Notes: generated by a model not told the origin, from the letters alone. DNA of 64,000 nt from Rapana venosa (GCA_028751875.1 CM054134.1:65777424-65841423), one strand, 5' to 3'; positions 34,029 through 46,065 are shown, counted from the stretch's first letter. Numbers and translations are program-made.

Positions 34029-35394
34029 ATGGACACTGTGCGTGTGTGTTTTGTGCGCGCGCGCATCGCGTGTTGTTATTGTTTTGTTGTGTAATGATAA
34101 CAAATTATGTCCAAAAAATTTGTTCTGTCATATGCAATGATAACATTCTACTTTCAAATACAAAATTGGATTTACGAAAAGCATAAAAAATGGGCCCGAA
34201 ATTATACTGTAGTTAAAGGAAGGCTTATTTTTACACAACTAAGAAAAATTTTAACAGAAGATAGCGCCAGGTTTATTGTTTTCTATGGCAATGAAAAAAA
34301 ATGTTGTTACCAACTCTGGATACTTAGGAGAGGAATTAAATCCAATTCGTTCTTTTTACTAAGAGTAAAGAAAAGTGCTTTTGATCATTACTATGTTCAT
34401 ACAGAAGGCAAGAACAAAGGACTTTCCCATTCACCTGCTTGAGATAAATTTGACCGACTACTTTTACGGGAATTATCACATGTGTGCAAATTTGGGGACA
34501 AGAATTTAAATGACCCTGTAAATTGTAAATAACATTTAAAAAAAATTTCACTTAAAAGAAGTATATTGAAAAATATTATTATGACTTCTGTCAATCAGTG
34601 TATAATTATGTATGAATAAATCGATTTTTGGGCAATATGATAACAGTCTCCCATTGACAAAATATCCAGCCAGTTCTATTTCCCTGTAGAAAACATTTAC
34701 ATTAAACTTATTAAAAAAAAAACCAGCATTAAAATCATACTTGAAAAGGGGGTTTTGACTGTTTTAGAGTAATCAACAGTTTATTGTTATTCATAAGTTA
34801 TGTAACAGTGCCAAAAACAGTTAGAAATTTTTTCACCAAGATGGCAGCAGGAAATCGAAGCAAGTAATGAATGCTATTCTACAAAAATATTTTGGAACTG
34901 ACTTTGGAGAAAATAGGTTATTTCTAGTTCACCAGATGTTTTTAATAACTTGGGTGCACAAAATTTTTTCGAGAATGGAGTACTGACTCATTGCAGAACA
35001 TCTTGGGCACACATTAAAGCTCGTTCCGCCTTTGAAAGAATAAGCAATTTTTATGTTAGCAGAGATGACAAAATTAAAGAAAAAACAAAAACACACGTGT
35101 CGTCTATAGACTGCATCCCCAAAGTCAGAATGCAGTACCATCATGGTGGGTAAAATGGTTTCATACGCAAAATCTCACCATTAAACCCGGGGCTCTAGCC
35201 GAGGGATACCATTAAGTGACTCAAAATGTCAGTCAAGTCCAAAACATCCCATGAATGGCAATTACAATACTGACGGAAATTGATGCGAATCATAATCGAA
35301 AAAGACACAAGAAAGAAAGTTAACACTATTAAGCATTCCACGATAACTTCAAATAAAAGATCACACACGTGCGCACCACCAAACACACCACGCA
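34029..35394. other. Unassigned AT-rich sequence
   Basis: Plus-strand frames at 34,107-34,442 and 34,950-35,153 are of mixed composition but match nothing I recognise. An old retroelement is possible and not demonstrable. Confidence 0.3.
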
Positions 35395-35475
35395 ACCCAC
35401 ACCCACACACATACACACACACACACACACACACAGATAGACACAGACACAGACACAACAAACACACACACATCC
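35395..35475. repeat. (CA)n microsatellite
   Basis: CA repeat with GACACA variants, immediately 5' of a SINE. Confidence 0.9.
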
Positions 35476-35477
35476 GG

Positions 35478-35732
35478 AGACGGGGTAGCCTGGTGGTTTG
35501 ATGTGCATTGTGGTCATGATCTGCTGACCCTGGTTCGAAAACTCGTTGAGAGAGTTAACATAAGTGCCGACTCCACTCTTTTCCAACAAAAGTCCATCGG
35601 ATAAGCTTTACGCCCATGATAAGCTGTGGTATCAATGTCAAGAATGACATCCCGTGGATGTAATACAGGTGCTTGCCTAGGCTTTGTTAGTTAACCCGCA
35701 ATAAAATCAATTCAAAGTCAATTCAATTTCTC
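35478..35732 (+). mobile_element. tRNA-derived SINE, family S2
   Basis: The head 'gacggggtagcctggtggtt' carries an A box (TAGCCTGGTGG). 'accctggttcgaaaac' carries a good B box (GGTTCGAAA) about 40 bp on, the spacing of an internal pol III promoter. The body ends in 'gcaataaaatcaattcaaag' and 'tcaattcaattt', an ATTCAA-type tail like those in the arms at 57.5 and 62.9 kb. The head differs from the other SINE heads here. No flanking duplication was seen. Confidence 0.75.
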
Positions 35733-35923
35733 TCTCTAACTCACTCTCTCTCTCATGGCGCTTCGGATGTAAACAAGTTAGACATGCACAAACTGGGGTT
35801 GTGTTTTTTGTGGAATGTCTAGATATGAGTGACAAGAATCTTCTTGGGGTTTGGTTAGTTGATGTGTACCAACTCAAGAAAACTCCAAAAAAAAAAGGTA
35901 AGGAATAAAAAAAAAATCTTTTA

Positions 35924-38900
35924 ATCATCATCATCATCGGACCCAGAGGTCACCTTGGCGGTCGTGGGGGGGACATGAAAGACGATGCCCTGGTAAGCCT
36001 CCTCCATCCATCTCGGGCCTCGGCTCTGCGCAGTATGCCGAGTCATTCATCCTGGGCCTTCTCTGATTTTTGTCTATCCATGACTTGTTCTGTCTTCCCC
36101 TCTTTCTGCCACCTTCGAGTGTTCCCTGCAGTAACTGTTTTTGCAGAGTTTTGTGGTGGGGAGTGGCCCACCCCTGTCAGCTTTTTCTTTTTGAAGATGG
36201 TGAGAAGGGTTCCTTTGGACCTGCCAGCCGTGTTATTTGACTCTTGACAAATTCATTGGTCTTTCGTTCCCTCCAGGATATGCCCAGCAGTTTTTCTATG
36301 GCATTTTGTTTCAAATGACTGATTCGCTTTGCTGTTTCAGCAGTCAATGTCCAGTTTCACTTCCTACAGCAGGATAGTCTGAATTAGGGTTTGTAGAGCT
36401 TTAGTTGATTGGGAAACTGATCTCTTTACTTTTCCAAAAATGGTGGTGATTTTTGTCATGGAAGATGTTGCCATGGCTAATTTTGACTTTGATTTCTGTC
36501 GTCGATCGCCCTCCTTTGTGAGTGTTGCGCCAAGTATTTAAAAGCGTCTACCTCCTCCATTGTTGGCCGTTCATGTAAATTTTAGCAGTGCGTTGCTCGT
36601 GCTGTTCACCAAATACTTTACTTTTCTCTGAACTCACCTCCTCCCATATGCTCCAGCTCTGTTCTCAATCTGGGCGTAAGATCTTTCAGCTCTGTGTTAC
36701 TTCCGCCCATGAGGTCAATGTCATCGGCAAATCGCAAGTTGTTGAGGGGTCTGCCACCAAAGGAGATGGTAGAGTGGAAGTCATGGAGGGTCTCCCCCAT
36801 AATGTTTTCCCAAAAACAGATTAAACAGGACTGGAGATAAAAGCATCCTTTTCGGACCCCAACTGTGGTTTTGAAGTAGTCTCCGACCTGATTGTTCAGA
36901 AGGACTGCACTGCTTGCGTGTTGTATGTGCTTGAATGGTTTGCACTAGTCCTTCTTCAATGCCAAACATTCTGAGGGCCGCACAGCTTCGTGCCATACCT
37001 GTCGAAAGTCGATGAAGTTGTGGAACAGGTCCTCTGATGTTGAAGATGTTTTTCCATCAGGAGTGCAGTTAAAAATCTGTACGATTGTGTCCTGCCGCCT
37101 AACCCAGCTTGTTCCTCTGCAATGTGTTCTTCTGCCTCTCTTTTAGTCGATTCAAAATAACTTTGAGCATGATCTTGCTGGCGTGCTGATGAGGGTGATT
37201 GTTCTATAGTTTTGGCATTGGCGTAATTACCCTTCTTGGCAGAAGTATGATGAGTGATTTTTGTCCATTCTGTTGGGCCCCGTTTTGTCTCCCAAATCTT
37301 CTGACAGATAAACTGTAACATGTGTGATGACCTGTTTTCAACACCATGCTTGAGCACTCTGCTGGTATTTGTCTGATCCTGGGGGCTTTCCCCACTGGTA
37401 AGCTGCGGATGCTTCTTTCCCCTTCTTCCCTCAGTATAGGTAATGGCGAGGGGGCTCTTTATGTTGCTGCTTTCTCTTCTATTATGCTCTTTCAGGTTGT
37501 ATTGGTTTGTTGTACAGTTCTTGACAATACTTTAGACCAACCTGTTCAATGCAGCTGAGCTTTCTGTGAGGAGTTTCAGGAGCTGTCTTCAATACTGATG
37601 ATTTGGTTTTGAAGTGGTTTTTGTGAGTTCTTCAGGTGTCGTATGCCTTTTTATGTTTTCCCACTTTCATGCTTTTTTTTGATCTCATCACATTGATCAC
37701 TGATCCACTTCTCTCTGGCCCCCCCTTTAACATTGACTTCTTCACAAGATTGTTGGCCTCTCAGTATTCTTTAGGGTTGGAAGACCTGATTGGTTTCAGT
37801 GGGTCTTCTTGTATCACAGAGGTCCAGATGTCATTGGAAGTCCATGGCTGGTGTTTATTCCTCTGATGACCGAGTACCTCCTCTGCTGTTTCTAGGACTG
37901 CCTCATTAAAGTTTTGTGAGGTCATTGATGTCATTGTCCAGAGGGGTTTAAAACAGCAAAACGTCCGCCAAGCTTAGCTTTGGGAAAATTCCTAGACATC
38001 TGGATCTTTTTGTTTGTCCCCCGTCAAATTTGATACGTGGGTTTGCAGGCCGTTTGTTTTTCTTCAGCTTCATTTTGAATACCACACACAAAGTCGTGGT
38101 CGCTGCCTATGTCCGCTCCAGGTTTGGTTCTTGTTCTGGCTCTTTGATGCTGGATTTGAAAACGCTGTGGTGTAAGATAAAATCTATTTCGTTATGATCT
38201 TGCCGTTTGCGCAAAGCCAGGGTTTCCTCCTTGACTGCTTGTGGGGATAGAGGGGATTGGGAATGTAATCTGTGGGGGCAGGGAAACTCCAGCAGACGTA
38301 GTCCCCTGTCGTTGGTCTCTCCAGTTCCAAACTGACCAACTGTTCCGGGCCCCTTGGTTTTTAAGGGTCAGGGCCTACTTTGGCGTTAAAAAACCCCTTG
38401 AATGATGATGATGTCCTTCTTGGGTATTTTTATAATGGTCTCTTCAAGATCTTCGTAAAATTCTTCTACTTCTTCATCTGAATGGTCAGATGATGGTGCA
38501 TAGATTTGTATGATGGTGATGGTCTTGGGCTTGGCTGACACCCAATGATGATAATCCTGCTGGGAAACCGTGGTAAAAGCTGATAAAAGCACCCCACTAC
38601 TTCCTTTCTGACAATAAATGCCACTCCATGTTGGTGATGTTTTTCCCTTTGGGCCCCTGTACCAGATCTTGTTGCCTTCTTCTGTCAATGTCTCACCAAA
38701 TCCCGTCCATCGACTTCCTCCTAGTCCAATAAAGTCCCATTTATAGCTCTAACTCATACCTAGTTCTTTGATTTTTCCGCACTGGGTAGAGTGTACGGAC
38801 GTTCCATGTACCAATGTGATCTGTTTCTCAGGAGCTAAGTAATGTTTTAACTCCATAGCTGACTTATCACTTCCACCCTGGTGTTGATCAATGGAAAGCG

Positions 38901-39125
38901 CGGCCGTTGGTAACCCGGGCCTCGACCGATCCGGTATCATATTGGCTTTGCATTTGTCTTTCATGTTTTTTCTGTGGGCTTAGGATATTCCTTGGTGGCG
39001 CCAATCTCCTCTCCAAGTCTCCATATGTTTTGGGTTTTTTTTCTATTGGGATTTCCTCCCCCACATGCGACAGGTTGTACTGGGTTACATGGGTACCAGT
39101 AGCAGTAACAGAGAATTTCTCTGAC
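35924..39125 (-). mobile_element. RTE-like LINE, family A, near full length
   Basis: Read 39,125 to 35,924. A 5' UTR-like start resembles that of the element at 51.0 kb. 'MIPDRSRPGLPTAALSI' is near 38,940. Endonuclease pieces include 'ITIIQIYAPSSDHSDEEV' (38,520) and 'KKDIIIIQG' (38,415). The RT linker is at about 38,000. RT blocks include 'AEEHIAEEQAG' (37,130), a split 'FGIEEGLVQTIQA' (36,960), 'LLSPVLFNLF' (36,845) and 'LNNLRFADDIDLMGGSNTE' (36,745). A thumb and C-terminus continue to 35,960, and a (GAT)n tail lies at 35,924-35,939. The FADD catalytic motif is intact. RTE-type proteins combine an AP endonuclease with RT and act on chromatin. Frames break many times, so it is non-functional. 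The plus-strand element at 60,217-62,592 is the same family. Confidence 0.85.
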
Positions 39126-40099
39126 TGACCTGACTGACATAAATCACATCATAAATCACAGTAGCGCAAAAACTTATGTTCAGTTGTCCTTTTGAGAACA
39201 GCTGTTTTGTTCTGAATGACATCTACTTATAAGAAAATGAATAAATACAGCTAGGAAAATGTAGGGCTTGCGTGAGCGGCATAAAATGAAAAATTGTAAG
39301 ATAAAACTCTGTTTGAGAAAAGCTAACTTTCTACCTTTGGTTTGAACTATAGCACAATAAGCACCAACCCTTGCACATAAATACTTAAATCAATCGCCAT
39401 GTAGGTGATAAATAATCGAGGAGTATGTAGTTGTTTAACTGATACCAATAAGCAGATAACAATATAAGAGCAAGGTAAGGGTTGATGCTCTGAACTGACT
39501 GTCTCTCTGAGCAAATACACCAAAAAACAAACCAAAAAAAGGAATAGATTATCAATAAGCAAGAAGTAAAAATTCCACCACAAAACCAGTTTAGTGATGA
39601 AAGTGGTCGAGAAATGAAAAGAAAAAACAGGCAAAATACCCAATGAAAAAACCCACACAACACTATGTAAAAAGAATAGATCCAGAGAGAAAGTATAACT
39701 TCTTTTACGAATTGAAAAAGTTTGTAAAAAAAAAAAGTGTAAGCAAAATGGAAAATACAACAGGGCGTGAATACTGTGTGCTCCCAACCTTAATTTCACA
39801 TCCACTCAACGTAAACTGAGATATATACAGCTGACCTCTGATCAGTCACATACACATGTATCACACTCGCTCTCCCTCCTCCCTTTCCACTACTCACGTG
39901 CAAAAGTGCACTGCCAAAGTGCAGTGCACACCTATACTGTGATGCAAGCAACCCTTAGTACACTACAGCATAATTTACACCTACCATAATGCACACAATC
40001 CATATAGCATAATCAAAATGCGCTGTCCAATAATAATGATCAATTTTATGCACATCCACAATGCACGTTAACCATTATACACATGATCAATGATGTACA
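39126..40099. other. Unassigned AT-rich sequence
   Basis: A minus-strand frame of 152 codons (39,347-39,805) is hydrophobic throughout because of T-rich composition. It shows no family signature, so I do not call a gene. Confidence 0.4.
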
Positions 40100-41470
40100 C
40101 CATCCATAACGCTCACAATCCATACTGCGTACATCTACTAAGCGCAACCACAACCCACACAATCCATGGCGTAATACATCCACTGTGCACATCCATAATG
40201 CATACCAACCATAATGCACCCCATATGTAGAAGATAATCATTATTCATACTATCATAATGCACAACATTTATGATAGACAGCCTCAATGAACACCATCCA
40301 TGATACACAAGGTCCATAATACACACACTTCATAATACACACCATCCATAAATACACATCCATAATGCACCATTCATAATACACATCCATAATGCAGACC
40401 ACCCATAATACACACCCTTCATTATACACACCCTTCATAATAAACATCCATAATGCACACCATTCTTAATACACATCATCCATAATACACATCCATGATG
40501 CACACCGTCCATAATACACATCCATAGTGCACACCACTCATATATTAACACATCACCCATAATACACATCCATAATACATATCCATAATGCACACCGTCT
40601 ATAATGCACACACTTCATAATACACCTGTAATACACATGTAATCGTTTATTATACACATCCATAATGCACACCGTCCATGACACAATTACATAGCACCCA
40701 TTCATAAGGCGCACCATTTATAAGGCGCACCATCCATAGTGCACATCCATAGTGAACACCATCCATAGTACACAACCATATGGCATGCCATCTATAATGC
40801 ACATCCATAATGCACACCATCCATAATACACACCATCCATAATACACACCATCCATAGTACACAACCATATGGCATGCCATCTATAATGCACATCCATAA
40901 TGCACACCATCCATAATACACACCATCCATAATACACACCATCCATAGTACACAACCATATGGCATGCCATCTATAATGCACATCCATAATGCACACCAT
41001 CCATAATACACACCATCCATAATACACACCATCCATAGTACACACCATCCATAGTACACTCGCCATCCATAATGTACATCATCTATCAGTCCATAATGCA
41101 CCCCATCCATAATGCACACATCCAGCCAACCACAATACACCATCCATAGTGCACCCATCCACATTGCACACATCCATCCAGCCACTATACACGCCATCCA
41201 TAATGCACCCATCCATATTGAACACACACACACACACATCCATCCATCCAAAATGCACACCATCCACAATATACGCCATCCAAAATGCACACCATCCACA
41301 GTACATGCCATCCATAATGCTCACATCCATAATGCTCACATCCGTAATGCACAGTCTGTAGTACACACATCCATCCATCCGTAATATACGCCACGCATAA
41401 GGCAGACCATCCACTATGCACATCACCCCTAATGCATATATTTGTCCATTCATAATGCACACTATTTAAT
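40100..41470. repeat. Minisatellite, basic unit about 15-16 bp, with 90-bp higher-order unit
   Basis: Repeats of 'CCATAATACACACCAT'-like units fill the interval. At 40,781-41,060 the palindrome TGGCATGCCA recurs at 40,781, 40,871 and 40,961, exactly 90 bp apart, inside near-identical 90-bp blocks. The long minus-strand frames rich in Trp, Met, Cys and Asp follow from the repeat and are not evidence of a protein. Confidence 0.95.
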
Positions 41471-41647
41471 AGTGGACAACCATCCGTAGCGGTCAGCTGT
41501 TTTGCACCGAAACCAAACTGGGCAACGGTAATGTATATCAGACTACGAGGCTCAACCATACAGTGTACCATCCATTAAAGTGCAATGGAGCCACCATGCA
41601 CGATACAATATTCATTGGCTTTTGCACCCGCGGCTCACTCCATTATC

Positions 41648-41828
41648 TCTCTCTCTCTCTATCTCTCACCACACACACACACACACACACACGTGACACA
41701 CACACACACACACACACACTACACGGCCCACGCATGTACACAGAAGGCATGCACAAATACACAACGTGTAGCACATGAGACCTCCCGACAGTGTGTGCTG
41801 TTTAAACACACACACAAACAGACAACAC

Positions 41829-41862
<34 letters not shown>
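41648..41862. repeat. (CT)n and (CA)n microsatellites
   Basis: CTCT run at 41,648-41,667, (CA)n at 41,672-41,720 and (CA)n at 41,807-41,861. The following LINE begins directly after the last CA unit. Confidence 0.9.
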
Positions 41863-41863
<1 letters not shown>

Positions 41864-41865
41864 AA

Positions 41866-43520
41866 ACGCTAGAAAAGATCGTAAAATCTCTCATTCTTTC
41901 CGCTACAGAGAAAGACCTTGACCCACTACAATTTGCGCACAGGTCCGAAGGGGTGTCGAAGATGCCACATTATTCATTTTGAACAAGTTGTATAGCCACT
42001 TGGAAACACCTGACTCTCATGCCAGAATATTGTTCGCTGACTTTAGTTCAGCTTTCAATACAATGCAGCCTCACGTTCTGGTTAACAAAATAATTTCAAA
42101 ATTTGACGTAGACAATCAACTTGTTCGTTGGCTGATTGAATTTTTAACCAACAGACCACACCGTGTTTTGGCCAACAAAATATCTTCTTCGGTTAGATTT
42201 ACCTGCACTGGTTCTCCGCAGGGTTGCGTCCTCTCACCACTTCTGTACATTCTATACACAAATGATTGCAGAAGCAACTATGGAAATTCCTTTCTGGTAA
42301 AGTTGGCAGACGATAGTGCGCTGTTACCTCTCTTATCCGGATCAGTCTTAGACCACGGTCCAGCCCTCACCAAGTTCGTACACTGTTGTGACGAGGCCTA
42401 TCTAGAGCTAAATGTTTCTAAAACTTAAGACCTGCCTATCGACTTCAGAAGATCAGGGCATACTCCTAAGAATATTATTATCCATAATCAAGAAGTTGAA
42501 AACGTTTTGAAATATAAGTATCTGGGAACTGTTTTTGACCACAAGTTAAACTGGGACGTTAACACTGACGCTATTGTCAAAAAGGGACAACAACGTGTGT
42601 ATTTTTTGAGGAAACTGAACTCATTTTTTGTAGACAAAAAGATTCTTTCCTTGTTTTACAAGTCTTACATAGAGAGTGTTTTAAGTTTTGCTCTCATTTG
42701 TTGGTACAATAACCTTAGTGTTAAACACAAGAATGGCCTTCAGAGATTTGTAAGAATCTGCTCAAAAATAATTGGAAAAGAACAAAGAGATCTCATGTCG
42801 TTCTGCAATCAGCAGCTTGTACGCAAAGCCACAGCCATTTTGGCTGATCCTTCCCATGCTTTGTTTCCAGAATTTCAAATGTTGCCTTCGGAACGCCGTT
42901 TTCAGTGTCCCATCAGCAAAACTAACAGAAAAAGAAATTCTTTTGTGCCAGTAAGCATTCGAATTCTGAATTCACAATGATGTTGACTACCTAGTTTTTA
43001 CATTTCTCTGAACTACTTGCCTGATTGTCATTGTTATGAGTGTAGTCAATACATAATTATGTGTGTGTGGGTGGGTGCGTGGGTGTGTAAAATAAGTCTG
43101 TCTTCTAGTCAACGGTCTTAAAACATTGAATTTATATATTGGTGTATGGTGTGGGTGTGCGTGGGCGTGTTCGCACACACACGTACGTGCGAGTGTACGT
43201 GCTGCGTATATGCGTGCGTAAAAATAAGTTTTTATGTCTTCTAGTCAATGGGTTTAAAATTGTGTTCACAATTGATGTGTGTGCGTGCGTGCGTGCGTGT
43301 GTTTGTGTGTGTGTGCGCATGCGCGCGTGTGTGTTGGTGTGTGTGTGTGTGTTCGTGAAATTTTATTTGAAGTCATTTGAAAACCAATATGAAATATAGC
43401 TTTTGTGTCTTTGATATTTTTGATGTGTATCAATCTGCCTGTCATCTGCCTGTCAGTATTGTAATTGCCCTTCATGGGATGATTAAAGTGTTTTTGACTT
43501 GACTTGACTTGACTTGACAC
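41866..43520 (+). mobile_element. Rex1/Babar-clade LINE, 5'-truncated
   Basis: One frame is open from about 41,952 to 42,980 with a single TAA (42,426-42,428, in 'NVSKT*DLPIDFRR'). Motifs in order: 'ILFADFSSAFNTMQPHVL' (42,028), 'LVRWLIEFLTNRPHRV' (42,121), 'TGSPQGCVLSPLLYILY' (42,205) and 'KLADDSALLPLL' (42,301, normally FADDS). These continue with 'KYKYLGTVFDHKLNWDVNTD' (42,510), 'KKGQQRVYFLRKLN' (42,579) and the terminal 'DPSHALFPEFQMLPSERRF'. This is the block order of Rex1/Babar elements. The 3' end 'ggatgattaaagtg' is followed by (TTGAC)n at 43,495-43,518. A small frameshift lies near 41,945. Otherwise it is the best-preserved RT in the window. The endonuclease is lost by truncation. 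Confidence 0.9.
43055..43355. repeat. GT-rich stretches inside the Rex1-like 3' UTR
   Basis: Two imperfect GT/GC-rich blocks (43,060-43,090 and 43,140-43,200) and a longer one (43,276-43,352). 'ttctagtcaa-gg-ttaaaa' precedes both the second and third blocks, suggesting an internal tandem duplication of about 150-160 bp. Confidence 0.6.
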
Positions 43521-44743
43521 ACACACACTTTACGAGATCACCTCCTAAAATTCCAATTCATTTTAAATGTGGAGAGCATGTAATTGAAACAGTAGAAACT
43601 TATAAATATCTAGGTGTCGTTTTTCATCAGAACGGGAAATTTCAAGCAACACAAGAACATTTAGTAAAACAAAGCAACAAAGCAATATACGCCTTTAAAA
43701 GAGCAATTCATGGACAAAATTTAAAGACTACTATAATAATGCGTTCATTCGACTCGCTGATAACCCCTGTTTTAACCTATGGAGCAGTTTGGTTTCCTTT
43801 TTTTTTAATGGGGAGACAGAATTTTATATTAATAAACTGTTCAAGGCATGCTTATCCAATCAGTTTTTGTATGAGAATTTTCATGTAAAATTTTGTAAAC
43901 AAATGCTAGGAGTTCATAAAAAAGCATTAGTACTACCCACTGTGGGTGAATTAGGAAGATTTCCACTGATCCTTAAAATCATATGCCAGATAATATCCTT
44001 TTGGATTCATTTGACAGAATCAAAAACAGACTCATATTAGAATAGTATACGATTATTTGTATCAGAAGAATACATACGATAAATGGATAAACACAGTGAA
44101 AAATATTCTGTGCACAATTGGATTCAAACATGTCTGGAAGAACCAAAGTACTCTTAATGTTCATCGGTTGAGTTATGCTGTTAGAAGAAAACTTGAGGAC
44201 ATGTATAAAACTTTCGATCTACCAAAAGAAAGAGTTTGCAAAACTAAAATTTTATGATTTTGCTACCAAAGAATACAGACTGGAACCATACTTAATAAAC
44301 TATGAAAACAAAACTCATAAGAAGACATATTGTAAATTTCGCACAAGCTGTCACTATTTAATGATAGAGAAAGGGAGACACCAAAATATATCCAGAGAGG
44401 TCAGAAAATGTAGACACTGTAACAAAATAGAAGATGAATTTCATTTACTTGATGAATGTATTTTATATGATGAACTAAGAAATAATTTGTTATTAAAAAT
44501 CAAAACGAAAGACAAAAGAACGCAAAAGCTGTGTACATAAATTAAGTGACATAATCACAGTTGATATATATCAAGCAGATATCATCAGATATGTGTATGA
44601 GTGTTTTGAAAAATAGTGTACATCACTTTTAGCCAAAATAGATAATAATTATAATTGATGGTTTTGTTGTTGTTTTTTATTGTCTACATGACTTAAATGG
44701 CAATAAAATATTCTGAATCTGAATCTGAATCTGAATCTGAATC
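43521..44743 (+). mobile_element. Jockey/I-like LINE, 3' half, with (TCTGAA)n tail
   Basis: Starts directly after the preceding element's (TTGAC)n tail. Plus-strand translation reads 'ETYKYLGVVFHQNGKF' (43,589), 'SFDSLITPVLTYGAVW' (43,746), 'FCKQMLGVHK' (43,893) and 'VGELGRFPL' (43,942). It closes with a zinc-knuckle-like 'RKCRHCNKIEDEFHLLDEC' near 44,403. The 3' end reads 'ggcaataaaatattctgaat' followed by five TCTGAA units and then (CA)n. This is the C-terminal third of the same superfamily as the LINE at 15.8-19.4 kb. RT core and endonuclease are absent, a common 5' truncation. Two or three frameshifts are present. Confidence 0.8.
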
Positions 44744-44753
44744 TCACACACAC

Positions 44754-44814
<61 letters not shown>

Positions 44815-44883
44815 CACCACACACAAACACACACACTCTCTCTCTCTCTCTCTCTGTCACACACTCACACACACACACACACA

Positions 44884-44951
<68 letters not shown>

Positions 44952-44996
44952 ACACTCTCTCTCTCTCTCTCTCTCTCTGTCACACACTCACACACA

Positions 44997-45052
<56 letters not shown>

Positions 45053-45075
45053 ACACACACACACACACACCTTAC
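44744..45075. repeat. (CA)n microsatellite with (CT)n insertions, internally duplicated
   Basis: CA arrays flank two CTCTCT-CTGTCACACACTCACA blocks (about 44,836-44,872 and 44,954-44,996), spaced about 120 bp apart, so a larger block was duplicated in tandem. Confidence 0.95.
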
Positions 45076-45309
45076 ACTCATTCAAGTGCTCACACACCAT
45101 ACGCCCATGCATGCTCACATATACAAATATAACACAAACACACCTACGAACCCCCACCCCCCCACCCACACACACACACGCAATGCGCCCATCCCCATGC
45201 ACCCACACACGTAGCCTTTATACATGTGGACGAGCTGGCATGTGAACCTGCAGGCGCACAGATGTGCAGACATGCAGTACGTAGATATAATTATAGCTGT
45301 TATGCGCGC

Positions 45310-45412
45310 TCAAAAACACACTTATGCACACACACAAAGAGCACGCGCTCGCGCATGCACCATATGCGCACGCACTCACACGCGCACACACGCACGCGCA
45401 CACACACACACA

Positions 45413-45461
<49 letters not shown>

Positions 45462-45462
45462 A
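45310..45462. repeat. CA/CG-rich microsatellite
   Basis: (CA)n with (CACG)n and GCGC words, cleanest at 45,431-45,461. Confidence 0.9.
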
Positions 45463-45639
45463 AGAAACATCGGCATATGAATCTATACCCAAATTGTTGA
45501 GACATGGACAAGGACAACTTGAGACTAGAAAGTCATCACATTACCCCATTATCCACTGACCATCATTCCATCACGCCCAGAGAAGTGTCGTGGCTAGGAG
45601 TGTCACCAATTTAGTCCAGACCAAACACCCGCATTTCGC

Positions 45640-46065
45640 GTTTGGTAACCCCTCGCTTCACAAAATTTGTCCCCTCAAACACACGTGTCATCGATCTTTT
45701 ACTGTCTCTTGTAGTTTCTGGCCATCCAGGCTATTTCTGCACATTCTATCGTGAGGTCGTGGTCGAAGAACACGCAAGGGTTGGAGGTCGTGGAGCTGAT
45801 GGCCGAGAAGTCTGTTACAGAGCAGGCCAGTCAGCGTTCGGGAAAAGCTTGTGTAAATTGAGCCCTGACAGCTTTGTTGCTGGCCCCCTTGTGCTTATGG
45901 GAAAAAAAATTTGACAAGAATCGGACGATTCTTGTTGTCTTCTACAGCCGGCTGCTTGCCAAGGCGGTGAGTCATGTCTATCATGTTATCTTTCACGTTG
46001 AGGTCAATTTGTTTACAGTTTACAGATTCACAAAGTCATCTGTTGACTCTCCTTTAGACTAGGGT
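45640..46065 (+). other. Unrecognised coding-like segment
   Basis: A plus-strand frame (45,642-45,914) has mixed, protein-like composition ('HPGYFCTFYREVVVEEHARV', then 'SPDSFVAGPLVLMGKK'). It continues one frame over at an A8 run (45,901-45,908) as 'DKNRTILVVFYSRLLAKAV' up to 46,062. The continuity of style suggests a single decayed or mis-sequenced coding region of about 140 codons. I recognise no family. It lies next to an ORF1-like fragment on the opposite strand. Confidence 0.25.

Noticed and set aside
33375..34103. A 242-codon reverse-strand frame
   Set aside because: Most of it is translated GA and GT repeats (Ser-Leu and Thr-His runs); only the last part (33,640-33,505) is informative and is annotated as family X.
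39347..39805. A hydrophobic 152-codon frame that looks like a multi-pass membrane protein
   Set aside because: Hydrophobicity follows from A-rich plus strand (T-rich codons); no conserved motif, charge pattern or signal peptide is convincing.
40718..41311. A 197-codon reverse-strand frame rich in Trp, Met, Cys and Asp
   Set aside because: It is the translation of a CCATAATRCACA minisatellite whose higher-order unit is a multiple of three; no start context, domain or non-repeat portion.
44697..45245. Long His-Thr-rich frame
   Set aside because: Translation of (CA)n and (CT)n microsatellites.
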